Source: Blepharisma japonicum
Taxonomy: Eukaryota; Ciliophora; Heterotrichea; Heterotrichida; Blepharismidae
Direction of reading: 5' to 3'
Assembly: GCA_949751835.1 (NCBI GenBank)
Contig: CATKHK010000027.1
Coordinates: 421,352 to 485,351, forward strand
DNA: 64,000 nucleotides
Each line of letters starts with the position of its first letter. Within the stretch, counting starts at the first letter, position 1. Below the pieces are notes generated by a model that saw nothing but the letters and a program-made list of their open reading frames with translations, had not been told where the DNA came from and ran no database searches. Both the position numbers and the translations under genes were made by a program. This document shows, in pieces, positions 34,759 to 45,738 of the stretch.

Positions 34759-36012
34759 ATGGTCTCAAAAAGGCAGCTTGAAAAAGAGAAAAAGTATATA
34801 GCCAAGAAAAGAAAAGATAAAAAGAAAAAGGCTAAAAAAGTTGACACAATTTCACTAAAAAAACCTGAAAATCAAGAAAATCAGCCTCAAGAAAGTATTG
34901 AAATTATAGATAATGATATTGATACTTATCTGCAAGAAAATAGTATTGATCCCGCTTTTCATGAAGTTTTCAAAAAATTTTATGCTGAGCCAGCCATTCA
35001 GCAAGAAAGCCAGCCACAAGAAGAATTTCCACAAGAGCAAGAAATCGCACAAGAGACTATTTTAAGTAAGAAAAAATTAAGAAAACTCGCAAGACCTTCA
35101 ATTTTCCTATTAAAACAAGCTGTGAAGCGCCCAGAAGTTGTGGAATGGGTAGACACCACTGCAAAAGACCCCAGCTTTTTGGTGTACTTAAAGTCATATA
35201 AAAATACAGTCCAAGTCCCGAAGCATTGGTCTCAGAAGAAAAAATTCCTCCAAATGAAAAGAGGCACTGAAAAAATGCCTTTCACGCTACCAGACTTTAT
35301 TGAAGCTACAGGTATTACTAAAATCAGAGCACAGATGAGAGAAAGAGATGCAGGAAAACTATTAAAGCAAAGAATGCGAGAAAGAATGAACCCGAAATTA
35401 GGGAGACTTGATATAGACTATCAAATCCTTCATGATGCTTTTTTCAAGCACCAAACTAAGCCGAAAATGACGATCCATGGAGATTTATATCATGAGGGTA
35501 AAGAAAATGAGCTTAAAATGAGAGTTTATAGGCCAGGCCAGCTAAGTGACGAACTGAAGCTTGCACTTGGGATGCCTGAAGGGTGCCCACCGCCTTGAAT
35601 TATAAACATGCAGAGGTTTGGGCCGCCTCCTGCGTATCCGCACCTAAGAATTCCTGGCTTAAATGCCCCAATACCTGAAGGTGCACAGTTTGGCTATCAA
35701 ATGGGAGGATGGGGAAACCCAGAAAGCGGGATTTATGGAAATACCTTAAATAATAATGGCAATAACCCTGAAATGGCTAATAAAAAGAAACATTGGGGAG
35801 AGCTTGAAGATGAAATTGAGATTGATGAAGAGTCTGAAGGAGAAGAATCCCCAGAAGACACGTCAACTTTTATCAGAAACACTGCATTTTCTGGGTTCTC
35901 TGATTTGACACCACTTATTATTGATCAAAAACAGATGATCTCAGGCACACAAACTACTGTTGGATATGAAACTCCAGCACCAGTAGAAATAAAGAAAAAA
36001 ATAAATAAATAA
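34759..36012 (+). CDS. SF3B2: Splicing factor 3B subunit 2 (SAP145)
   Basis: 417 residues. The conserved core LARPSIFLLKQAVKRPEVVEWVDTTAKDPSFLVYLKSYKNTVQVPKHW matches the DUF382 block, followed by the PSP domain (GQLSDELKLALGMPEGCPPPWIINMQRFGPPPAYPHLRIPGLNAPIP). One TGA Trp sits in that block. The long SAP/N-terminal half of animal SF3B2 (about 900 residues) is reduced to a Lys-rich leader. SF3B2 is part of the U2 snRNP SF3b complex that holds the branch site. It is notable in a genome with 15-nt introns. Confidence 0.95.
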
Positions 36013-36107
36013 GTGAAATAACTCGTTTTAATGCTGGAATTTTCGAAAAATTTAAATATCCTAATTATTTTCTATAATTATCGAAAATCAACTTATTCTT
36101 ATATATC

Positions 36108-37169
36108 TTAATTTGTGTTTTGGCTACTTCAATAAGAAGTAAACAAAAAGCTTTCATTTTTGACTGGCACATTAAGTGTATCTTTATGTTCTACAGGTCG
36201 AAACCCAGACTCCCCCAGATGTTCAAACATTCATGAGCTTCCAAGTCCTCCAACACTTCCAGCCGACATAACACTCATAGTGCTTTTCATAATAGAGTAT
36301 TCTTCCAAATTACTATTGGGTATCAGCATTGAATCTAGCCTCGTTAGCAAGGGACCATCTTGCAGCTCTTCTGGCTCTTCTTCACTATTTGCTTCTTTTG
36401 CTTCAAAATTATCAGGCAGACATGATGTTGTAGATGACATCACAGATTCTTCAAAAAATGAGCTATGAATGCTGCTAGGGATTTTTACTTCTGGAGCTCC
36501 TTCTGTTTCATGTTGATATGGAGGAGCCATGTCAAGAATATCGTCCACATAATAATTATAATTCGTCAGCTCCTCATCTTTTAATTCTATAGCAGGCTTT
36601 GTTAGCACCTTGAAGCTTTCGTTTATATCGTGGAGCCTGATTTTCAGATAATTTTTGTTTTTATCAAGCCAATAATGATAAGCGCGCGAAAACTGAGGGA
36701 ATTTTATCGACAAATAAGCAAAAAATAGGTCCATTGAGTCGTTTAGGTAAGCTTTTATAGCATAAGCAGTAATAAAAAGAATAATTTTTAGAGGCAAAGC
36801 AACTTGGGTTCAGGCAAATCTTTTTAAGTAAATATTTCAAACAATAATTTCAAAATCATTGAGCATCATTTCTTGTGTGGTTTCTGATATTAATATAAGC
36901 AATGGGTATTGCATAAATTCTCATGGAATGCTAGGGTCTGCCACAACTCTTCTCAGAATAATATGATTTCTGTGGCTAATTTTGTATTCCTGGCGCAATC
37001 TTGTATAATCAGCGAACAGCAAGGTTTGTTTCTTGAGATTTTCTTCTTGTTCAATTGTCAGGTGAGCCTGAGGTTTTAATGGTACTGGGGCGTGGAGTAA
37101 ATTATTTGGTGGGTCTTTTTCTTTTTTCTTTCTAAGAGACCTTCTAACAGGTATGGAAGGATTTTTCAT
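36108..37169 (-). CDS. Unknown protein with basic N-terminus and acidic C-terminus
   Basis: 353 residues after reading several TGA codons as Trp; the stop is TAA at 36108-36110. The N-terminal 80 residues are basic (MKNPSIPVRRSLRKKKEKDPP). A central block with short hydrophobic stretches (PLKIILFITAYAIKAYL; YPLLILISE) suggests one or two membrane-proximal helices, and the C-terminal third is acidic and Ser-rich. I do not recognise a family. It lies upstream (coding-strand sense) of nothing obviously related, just beside the transporter cluster. Confidence 0.6.
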
Positions 37170-37302
37170 TCTATTCTTTTCTGATATTTATAAATAATTA
37201 ATTGATTTTATACAAGCAGGAGTCCTTAGGTTAAAATATTTTAGATTTTTGAGACAGATTTAATGTGTAAATAATAAGAATAATATTGGAATTTTATTAA
37301 AT

Positions 37303-38745
37303 TTAACCTAATTCCGCACCTTTCGTCTCTGGTAATGTGATACAGAGAAGACCTGAGGAGATACTTCCAGCAGAGCAGATAAGAATAGATATGGTCAGCC
37401 CTCCAGGCATCCCTAAAAGGACTCCAATTATTGTTGGCGTTACAACGCCTGCGAATTTGTTCCAAGAATTAGTCCATCCTACAGCGATTGATCTAACTTC
37501 TGTAGGAAAAAATTCAGCTATCATTGTGTATAGCGCAGCGTAGCCTAAATAATTAAAAAAGAACATCAATGAAGAAAATACTAGAAGGAGCGGATAACTG
37601 TCCGCACTATAAAATAAAAATATAAGAAGCCCCATAACCAAAAATGATATAGAAATTGTCCACCTTCTCCCCAACCTTGTTTCTACAAGATAAGTTGCCA
37701 AAAAGATCCCAGGAATCCCTACAGCCTGTTGAATAATTAAAGTATAATATAGTTGTGTATCCCCTGACACTTTCCCTCCAACTTTATCCAAAAATATAGG
37801 CATAAATGATGCCATTGTGCTATAAGCGATTTCCACTAACATAAGTGTCTATATGGCTTTTACAAACGTAAAAAGTAATGTATATTTTATGTATTTTTTC
37901 CCTAGTATCAATTTAAGTGAATCCTTGGTATTCGCTTTGTGGACTAGTCTTTCCCTAGTCCCTTCACCTTTTAAAGAGTCACTGAGCCTCGACTCTTCAA
38001 TTTGTACCTCAAATTTTGGTCTAATATCTGATCTATTTATTCTTGCAATGTTACTGCATGTTTTTTACCATAAAACCCTTTCGCTTTCATCGTCTCTATG
38101 GTGAATTAATAAATATCTTGAGGATTCATATAAAAATAGTCTGGGAACCCAATTAACAAACTCTATAATTGCGCCACAAAAAGTGACTATTCTTCAGACA
38201 TCAATATCGAAATGTCCAGATACAGTAAATATTAAAGCAATTAGAGATGCCCCGATTGATCCGATTATTCAGCAAGCTGAAATTAAAACTAAAGTTCATC
38301 TTTTTTTGGGTGGGCATGCTTCAAGATAAGACGGACCACCTGTGGCTAATTCTCCACCAGCTCCTAAGCCTTCTATAAAAGTAAATGGTATTAGCATTGC
38401 GTAATTCTGTGAAAAAGTTAACAGTAATGCTCCAATTACACTCATAATCCCTGAAATTTTAAAAGCATAAACTCGTCCATATCGATCTCCTATTAAGCCT
38501 AAAATTGCAGATCCAATAAAAATTCCTGCCATATGTGCTGTATTAATTAAACCAACTTCATAAGTCTCAAGATCTCACTGGTCTTTAGCGCTTCTCATTA
38601 GAAACGATACTGCGGTGCTCAGATAAGTTATTGAAAACCATGCTCCTCCACATACGATAAAGTTAAAAGTTGAGTATTTTCCCCAGCCAATTGTGTCAAG
38701 AAAGACATTTATTTGTTGAACCTTTTGATTCTCTTCGTCTGACAT
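37303..38745 (-). CDS. Major facilitator superfamily carrier (SV2/organic-cation-like), copy 1
   Basis: Three exons joined across two 15-nt introns give 470 residues. Membrane segments are numerous, consistent with 12. Motif A reads GLIGDRYGRVYAFK between segments 2 and 3, and a C-terminal LPETKGAELG matches the sugar/SV2/OCT branch. The central loop between the two bundles is cytosolic. The paralogue at 40236-41660 has introns at homologous positions and phases. The substrate is unknown. It forms a cluster with two copper-type transporters, which suggests, without proving, a metal or metal-ligand cargo. Confidence 0.88.
37849..37863 (-). other. 15-nt intron 2 of MFS copy 1
   Basis: Coding strand GTAAAAGCCATATAG, phase 0, between LLFTF and TLML. 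The same position is used in copy 2. Confidence 0.88.
38054..38068 (-). other. 15-nt intron 1 of MFS copy 1
   Basis: Coding strand GTAAAAAACATGCAG, phase 2, between ERVL and NIARINRS. The same position is used in copy 2. Confidence 0.88.
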
Positions 38746-38964
38746 GCAATTTTAACTATAAAAATTCTGTTGCATATATTAATGCAATTAAAAATAAATT
38801 TCAAAGATATAATGAATAACTGGGAAAGAATGCAGGGAATTAATTGATATTATTAATAATATTAAGAAAAGATTGATTTGCTATAAAAGAAGTGTTTGCA
38901 AATAATGTTGAAAATTTAGGATTATCAAATAAAATTAATTTTTAAATCTAATTTACTTAATTTA

Positions 38965-39438
38965 TTAGTTTTTTATGCATGGATTTTTCACCAGCAATTC
39001 TTCATATAAGCTTTCATTAGAGATTTGAGATGCTAATTTTATCATTCGAAATAAGATGTGACCACAGGTTAGGCCTGTTGTGATTGCCCAAAAGACTCCT
39101 ATGCTATAAGTCATTATTGCAAGCATGAGTAGATATGATAAAGTAATCCAAAGAGAAAATAAACACACGTTTCCTAAATTAAGCAATATTGCATATTGTG
39201 TAGTTCTAGGGACTCTTTTTAGATGGACTGCAATTAATTTCGTGAGGAAATGCACAAGTTCTAATCCCATGGCTGCCAAAAATAAAGCAGTAATAGTAAT
39301 TACATATCTAAAATTATTATCAATATTCCAGCTGAATTCATTTTACCTATCAAAGTAGAGCTTGAAATCATTACTATGGAAGGTCATTTGCATTGTCATG
39401 CTCGTATTCATATTTGCGCACAATCTCATATCTTCCAT
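38965..39438 (-). CDS. CTR-type copper transporter, copy 1
   Basis: Two exons across a 15-nt intron give 152 residues. The N-terminus is Met-rich (MNTSMTMQMTF), as in copper-binding ectodomains of Ctr1. The MTFHSNDFKLYFDSW block matches the start of the CTR core. Three membrane segments follow, with MxxxM (MLAIM) in segment 2 and the TTGLTCGHILF glycine motif in segment 3. CTR proteins assemble as trimers passing Cu(I). The next gene is a close paralogue. Confidence 0.9.
39332..39346 (-). other. 15-nt intron of CTR copy 1
   Basis: Coding strand GTAAAATGAATTCAG, phase 2, between the DS and W codons. The same site is used in copy 2. Confidence 0.88.
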
Positions 39439-39521
39439 TTCTCCTATTTATTTAATTATTTTATACACATAAAAATTAACTGGCCATATCTTTAACGATT
39501 TATTTAACTAATTTTAAGCTA

Positions 39522-39998
39522 CTAGCAGCATGGGTTTTTTACTACTAATTCCTGTGACAAACTTTCGTTTGCTATCGGAGTTTTATGTTCTATCATTCTG
39601 AATAAAAAATGACCAAAAGTGATACCCGTTGTGATTGCGCAGAATACTCCAGTGCTATAAGTCATTATAGCAAGCATCAAGAGGTATGCGAGAGCAACCC
39701 ACAAGAAATAAATTATGCCATACCCGAAATTATAGAAAATCATGTTTTGCATTGTTTTAGGGGCTTTAATTTGGTAGACAGTGACCAATTTAAGGAGAAA
39801 ATGCAAAAGCTCTAGCCCCATTGAGACTAGAAATAGAAGAATAATGGCTCCTGCATATTTTGCGTCATTATCAACGCGCCAACTAAGTGAAGTTTACCTG
39901 TCAAAAAAGACTACGAAATTATGATCATTATAAAATGTCATGGCCATGTACATGTTCATGTTCATAGTCATGTTCATATCCATTCCAAGGCTCTCCAT
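39522..39998 (-). CDS. CTR-type copper transporter, copy 2
   Basis: Two exons across a 15-nt intron give 153 residues, ending in TAG. The N-terminus is strikingly methionine-rich (MDMNMTMNMNMYMAMTF), a stronger copper-binding array than in copy 1. The CTR core then continues FFDSWRVDNDAKYAG with the MxxxM (MLAIM) and TTGITFGHFLF motifs. Only 83 bp separate it from copy 1, so local tandem duplication is evident. The C-terminus ends NPCC, with a terminal Cys pair that may also bind copper. Confidence 0.92.
39883..39897 (-). other. 15-nt intron of CTR copy 2
   Basis: Coding strand GTAAACTTCACTTAG, phase 2, at the same DS|W position as in copy 1. Confidence 0.9.
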
Positions 39999-40235
39999 TT
40001 ATTGATTTATATTATTTTTGGCCTATACAATTTTTGTCAAAAAGAACTTTTGGATCCGCATATTATAATAATAAACAAGCCATCATAAATCTTAAAAATA
40101 TGGTAGGCAAAGGAAAACAGATTTAAAAAGAACAAATCTGTGATATGTTTTCGTTTCAATTAAAATTAAAATAAAACAGAAATAAAATAGACTATTTTAT
40201 TATTTTTGATGATTTTGATGCTTTTAAGTAATTGG

Positions 40236-41660
40236 TTATAATAAATTAATTTTCTTGGTTTCTGGGAGGAGCATGCTTATAAATCCTGAGCAAATACAAG
40301 AAAATGAACATATAAAAATCGATATTTCTAAACCACCAGGAAGTCCCAAAAGCACACCTATAATAGAAACTGCTATTAAGCCAAATAATTTATCGCAAAA
40401 ACTAAGCCAACCAAGTGCCCCAGATCTTATTTCTGTAGGGAAAAACTCAGAAACCATCGCATATCATGTAGAATATCCTATATAATTAAAACAAGTTTGT
40501 ATTGATGAAAATACCAAAAGCATTGGATAATTAATAGCACTGTAAAACAAGAAAATAGATAATCCCATAAATAAAAATGACAAAGAAACAGTTCATCTTC
40601 TTCCTAATCTTGTCTCTATTAAATAAGAAGACAAAGAAATCCCAGGAAGACTCGCAGACTGCTGAATAATTAGCGTATAATACAGCTGGGCATCATTTTC
40701 TATCTTTGCATGCACTCTATCTAAAAATATGGGCATAAAGCCTAATAAAGTGCTAAATGCTATTTCATTAAGAACTATAGTCTAAATATATTTTACTATT
40801 GCAAATAGCATTGTATATCTGAAGTATTTTCTGCTTAAAATAAGTTTAAGTGTTTCTCAGGCATTTTTTTCTCTAAATCTCATTATAACTGGGCCTTCAG
40901 CTTGTATGGTTTCATTATATCACACTTCATCTGCATTTATATCGAAGTTTACAGATACTTCAGAACGATTATGTTTTGCAATATTCCTAATTTAGTTTCA
41001 CCTTAGCACATTTTCACATTCTTCAATCTTATTATGTATCAACAAAAACCTGGTGGATTCATATAAAAGCAATCTGGGAATCCACCAAAGGAATTCTATT
41101 ATTGCTCCTACAAGATAAACTCCTCTTCATACTTCATAATTATTAGACAACTCAAAAATTAATGCCACGAAAGCAGCAAAAATAGCACCAATAACCCAAC
41201 AAGTAGAAATTAACACTAAAGTTCAACGTTTTTTAGGTGGGCAAGCTTCAATATAAGTAGGCCCACCAGCTGTAATTTCGCCACCCCCTCCCATTCCTGC
41301 TATAAGAGTTAATGGAATGGCTGCTGCATAATTTGGGGAAAATGCTAAAATCATGGAACCTGCAATACTTAATAACCCAGAAAGTTTAAATGTAAAAACT
41401 CTCCCATATCGATCACCTATAAACCCAAATAATATTGATCCAATACAGATACCTAGCATATGAGATGCGTTTATAAGCCCAACTTGATATGATTCAAGAT
41501 TCCATTCATTTTGAGCTGTTCTCATTAAAAACGATATTGAAATATTCAAGTAACTTAGCGTTAATCAAGCACCTCCACATACACAAAAATTAAAAGTTGA
41601 ATATCTCCCTCAGCCAATGTTGTCTAAAATTGTATTTAATTCTTGAAGCTTGTCTTCCAT
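40236..41660 (-). CDS. Major facilitator superfamily carrier, copy 2
   Basis: Three exons across two 15-nt introns give 464 residues; several Trp are TGA. Motif A reads GFIGDRYGRVFTFK, with the PTYIEACPPKKRW block shared with copy 1 and a terminal LPETKKINLL. The whole protein aligns collinearly with copy 1, and both introns occupy the same sites and phases (after VLR and after LFAI), so duplication followed intron gain. It lies beside the CTR pair in the same orientation. The substrate is unknown. Confidence 0.9.
40782..40796 (-). other. 15-nt intron 2 of MFS copy 2
   Basis: Coding strand GTAAAATATATTTAG, phase 0, homologous to intron 2 of copy 1. Confidence 0.88.
40987..41001 (-). other. 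15-nt intron 1 of MFS copy 2
   Basis: Coding strand GTGAAACTAAATTAG, phase 2, homologous to intron 1 of copy 1. It is the only intron here starting GTG rather than GTA. Confidence 0.86.
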
Positions 41661-41782
41661 TATCGTATAATTCTAATTTTCCATTATAATTTTTGCAAAG
41701 CAAATATTATTTGCCTATTCCTCATGCTATCTATAATTTCGTTAATTATTCAGATTCTCCTGCTAAATAATAATAAGAAAAT

Positions 41783-42331
41783 ATGCTTAGGCTATCAAAT
41801 GCCATTCGCCGTATAGCTTTATTCCGTGCTTTTGCAACACCTGACATAAAAACTAGAGAAAAAAGAGCTAAGCTTGAGGATGATCCATATGATAACCCAT
41901 GGGCTGATGTCGAAAACACCAAAGCCAATTCCTTAAGTCCTTTGCCTGTAGAGCCTTATCCAAGAAGAAAGCTCAAAGAACTCCTACTGATTACTTTAGA
42001 AAGGCTCAAAGAATTCCCAGAAGACTGGGGCTACAGGGTTTTAGTTGAAGAAACTTGTAGATTTCGTCTAAAAATTGTGGAGGAAAACGAAGACATTGAA
42101 GAAATTGAAAGAAAAATAGGACTGGGATATTCTGAGAGTTTAATTCAGTCTCATGTAAAAGAACTGAGATTATTAGAAAAATGCAAAAGTAAGAAATAAA
42201 TAGATGAAAAGCCATGGGAGCCAGAAGTCATGGACGAAGCTGATAAGCAGTTCTTTGAGAATATTACAAGTGGGGAGTTTGGAAATTGGAAGCCTGTTTT
42301 TACTGTTCCAAAGCAGTCTAGAGGAGGTTAA
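41783..42331 (+). CDS. NDUFA5: Mitochondrial complex I subunit NDUFA5 (B13)
   Basis: Two exons across a 15-nt intron give 177 residues. The N-terminal MLRLSNAIRRIALFRAFAT is a mitochondrial presequence. The core LKELLLITLERLKEFPEDWGYRVLVEETCRFRL, then IEEIERKIGLGYSESLI, matches NDUFA5. Splicing adds the conserved KPWEP motif (KNEKPWEPEV), which confirms the intron. NDUFA5 is an accessory subunit of the matrix arm of NADH dehydrogenase. All four Trp are TGG. Confidence 0.93.
42189..42203 (+). other. 15-nt intron in NDUFA5
   Basis: GTAAGAAATAAATAG. Removing it connects the core to the conserved KPWEP tail; retention stops at TAA. Confidence 0.92.
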
Positions 42332-42416
42332 GAATAACTTAAAAGTGTTCTGGAAATCAATAATTTCAGTTTAATATTAAAATTTTGATTTTTAGGTAAT
42401 TTCTATCTAATTTTTT

Positions 42417-42866
42417 TTAATATGGCCTAAACCTCGAATAGCGTGGTCTTCCATAGGCATAAGCTCCTCTCATCCTCGCCCTAGACCTAGGAAATCTAGA
42501 TCTAGACTGTCCTGGAATATTTGTTCTTTTCGGCAAAACTTTCAGCTTCCTTCCTTTAAAGCTTTTTTCATTTACACTTTGTGCTTTTAAAACGCTGCTT
42601 CTATCTGAAAACTCAATATATGCATATCCTTTAGGATGATGGGTTCATTTGTCAAGAGGAATCGTGACCCTTTCGATGTTTCCACATTCCTTAAAAACAT
42701 CTCTAAGTTCTTCAGTGCTGGCGCTAAAATCCACATTCCCTACAAAAATTGATCTATTATCAATTTCGTCAGTCTCGCTCTGTTTTTGATCTAGATCTTC
42801 AGTCTCTTCTTGTTCTTCTGAGCTGGTCTTGTCGTTCTCATTGTTTGCGGCTTTGCTTTCCTCCAT
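42417..42866 (-). CDS. PABPN1: Nuclear poly(A)-binding protein (PABPN1/PABP2)
   Basis: 149 residues. An acidic N-terminus ([12 protein letters not shown]) precedes one [16 protein letters not shown] (RNP2), then [13 protein letters not shown] (RNP1), with VTIPLDKWTHHPKG between and [10 protein letters not shown] after it. This order and the PKRTN motif are diagnostic of PABPN1. The Trp in DKW is TGA. The C-terminal Arg/Tyr-rich tail matches the RNA-binding, methylated tail of the family. It controls poly(A) tail length in the nucleus. The N-terminal coiled coil of animals is minimal here. Confidence 0.94.
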
Positions 42867-42960
42867 TAATATGTCAAATTATAAATCAGCTCATCAATAT
42901 GATTTTTCGCTTATTTATCTATTCTGTTCGAATTTTGTATGAGGGCCTGAAAAAATAATA

Positions 42961-43720
42961 ATGTGGATTGTTATGAATGAATTTTCCATGATGACACTCG
43001 CAAATTCCTAATTCTAGACATGAAATAGAACACTCTGGGACAAAATTTATTACTGGGCCTATGGACTCCACACAATTATTTTGAAGCTAAGTGAAATTAA
43101 TGACGAACAAAAGAAGAGAAGTCCAATTGTCAATTTTAGCATAACACTCTGGGCTGTAAGTTATATAAGGTGAAGACTGTCATTCCAATATATTGCATAA
43201 GGATCTGATGATAAAATTTTTATTATTCTTACTTAAATTAATTGCTTCGCTATTTATTATTCATAAAAAAAGAATACATGAGAGCAAGTCGAGGCGGAGC
43301 TTTTAGATAATTTAGAAAAATATTGCTGCATGAATAATTCAGAAACTTTATTAGTAAGTGAAGTATTGATAATACAGTTCTTTCTGTAAATATGTATCAA
43401 CAAGCTAGCTTAGTAGGGATCCTCATGGCCATGAAGCTATAAGTGAGCTGAACATTATTTGATGGATAAATATTTAGTCATTGTAGGAGAAGATAAGCAA
43501 TAAATTATATGAGCATAATGACTGACTCACCCTAACCAAATCTTATTTCTTAGATTTACTAACTTTTCATGATTCTCCACTTACAACAGTTGAAATACAG
43601 CTGCTTAGGCTGTGAAAATTAGGATATGCAGAAGAATATGTTTACAATTTAGTAAGATATATTCAAATGCTTGCTAATGAAAGGATATGCTTAGATATAG
43701 GATATCTTTATGGAGCTTAA
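42961..43720 (+). pseudogene. Decayed protein-coding gene, family unknown
   Basis: Several long coding-quality stretches sit in different frames with stops between them. 42961-43200 has two stops 6 nt apart (TAA 43009, TAG 43015) and then LWDKIYYWAYGLHTIILKLSEI. 43208-43281 encodes a signal-like segment. 43279-43389 reads WEQVEAELLDNLEKYC. 43417-43503 includes SYKWAEHYLMDKYLVIVGEDKQ in part. 43496-43720 runs without stop through TVEIQLLRLWKLGYAEEYVYN. TGA falls where Trp would suit. No 15/16-nt GT...AG intron reconciles the frames, so I read it as a decayed gene with at least three frameshifts. No family recognised; it lies in the 1.2-kb gap 42867-44102, otherwise empty. Confidence 0.5.
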
Positions 43721-44102
43721 AAGAGCAAATCTAAATTATTTACTTCGATAATTCCAATCTTAAATACGAATTAGCATAAATTTAAAGGAATTATTATGAG
43801 TTTTACTCAAGGTTTAGAATAATTAAATTAAGAAATTATACATATTCATTTTATATATTCCATTCCAATCAAATATTTATTACAGAACTTATTATCCATA
43901 ATTTTTGCATATTCTAAATTCCAATTAAAATTCTCATGTTTACAGTAAAATCAGTCCAAATTTCTATTCCCTATCATCAAAAATTTACTTTCCCCAAAAT
44001 TTCTCCACAGTCTCAACATCTGCTAAAATTTATTTTATTTCATGCAGGTCCCACAATTATTCTTTTCCAGAATTTAATTTTAAACTATTCTGTTTAAATA
44101 AA

Positions 44103-45500
44103 ATGACTAAATCATCACCTTTATTATCTGAGAAAGAATACTTGATAAAAGAGTCTCCAGAATTCTCAGCCAAAACTAGACTTTTCTTACAGAGCATCAA
44201 AGATTTGTCTTCCTCACCTCGAGATCTCTGACTTTTACTAATTGCTTATACTTTTGGATACACAGGATATGCAATGGTAACTATATGCGGCCCGATTTAT
44301 GCAACTGAAGTAAAGGGGCTGGATGATACCTTAGCTGGGATTATTATGGCTTCTTTAGGAATTTCAACTGTGATTTATGCATTAATTTTAGGGCATATGC
44401 CAGATCGATATGGCGTAAAAAAGTCAATCATTATGGCATATATGGTAGGATTAATTGGATTTGTGATAATAGTTTCTTCAAATGATATAATTATACAAGT
44501 AACTGCGATTGTTCTTTGTATAACAGCAAGCACAGCATTAAGTGTGCCCTCAGCCAAGCTAGGAATAAAGCGATATACAACAGAATCCGCAAGAAGTATG
44601 GCTTATTCTCTATTTTACTTAATAGTTTTCGGAGCTTCTGCTATTGGCGGAGTTTTAGTGGATTTTATTATAAGTTTGGGAAAAGTTGATGAAAATTCTT
44701 TTTGGAACATTTTATTTGCTGGCGGAATTTGTATGAGTGTGGCGACAGGTCTCTGCTTTTTATTAAGAGAAATTGAATATAACTCTACAGGGGAAAGGGT
44801 TTTAGAAGTAAATCAAGAGCATTCATCAGCTTGGGAGCATACCAGAGCAATTTTTGTATTAAAATCTTTTTGGAGATTTACTGGCTTGACTATGCTTATA
44901 GTCATAGTGAGAGCTATTTATTTGCATTTAGAAATAAATTTATCAATTTATATGTACAGAGACATTGAACAAGGAGCTCATTTTGGCTACATGTTAGCTT
45001 TGCATCAGCTTATCATGATAATTTTCGCCCCAATTATGACGTTTTTGATTTATTATTTTAACCATTACACTTTATTGATATTTGGAGGATTTCTCTCTGC
45101 AGTCTCCCCATTGGTCTTTATTTTTGACTCAAGCTATGTTACAGTATTTTTATTTGTGTTTATTGCATCTGTTGCAGAAAGCATTTTTGCGCCAAGGCTA
45201 ATTGATTATACGTTACAGATTGCTCCAAAAGGCAAAGAAGGCGTATTCTTAGCAGTTGCAGCGTCTCCCTTACCACTTAGCTTAATTATTTCGGGACTGA
45301 TGGGAGGAGTTTTATTGTCGGAATATTGCCCAAGTGAAGGAGAAAGGCATTGCTGGAAAATGTGGGCAATTATATCAGGGTTAACACTTTTTGCTGTATT
45401 TTTGATGATTACTTTAAGGAGTTGGCTGGAGCAGCCGAAAATTGAAGAGCAGCCTTATATATCGTGCTCAAGAGAAGCTAAAAAATTAGAAGAATTATAG
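44103..45500 (+). CDS. Major facilitator superfamily transporter
   Basis: 465 residues from the Met at 44103, ending in TAG; a TGA Trp precedes the first membrane segment. About 12 hydrophobic segments, with motif A LGHMPDRYGVKKS between segments 2 and 3. An N-terminal cytosolic tail of about 45 residues contains a dileucine-like SPLLSEKEYLI. It is not closely similar to the MFS pair at 37-41 kb in the visible motifs and has no intron. The substrate is unknown. Confidence 0.85.
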
Positions 45501-45738
45501 ATTGTAGCTAATTCAATAACATTTTATATGAATTTTTAATTTATAAATTAATTACCTTAATCTCAGATCACAATAGGCATTTAATATAAAATGTTATATT
45601 TAGCATATATATTATAATAAACACTAAGCCTATCTTAATAATTATTATTTCTTTTTATTAAACTTCTATATGCCGCATAAATTAATAATAAAATTACATA
45701 TATTTTTGTTTCAAAAATCTTTTTGTTTATAAAATTAT

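Noticed and set aside
42961-43720. Treating the decayed gene as a multi-intron gene
   Set aside because: No GT...AG segments of 15 or 16 nt lie at the frame changes, while every intron in intact genes has that size.
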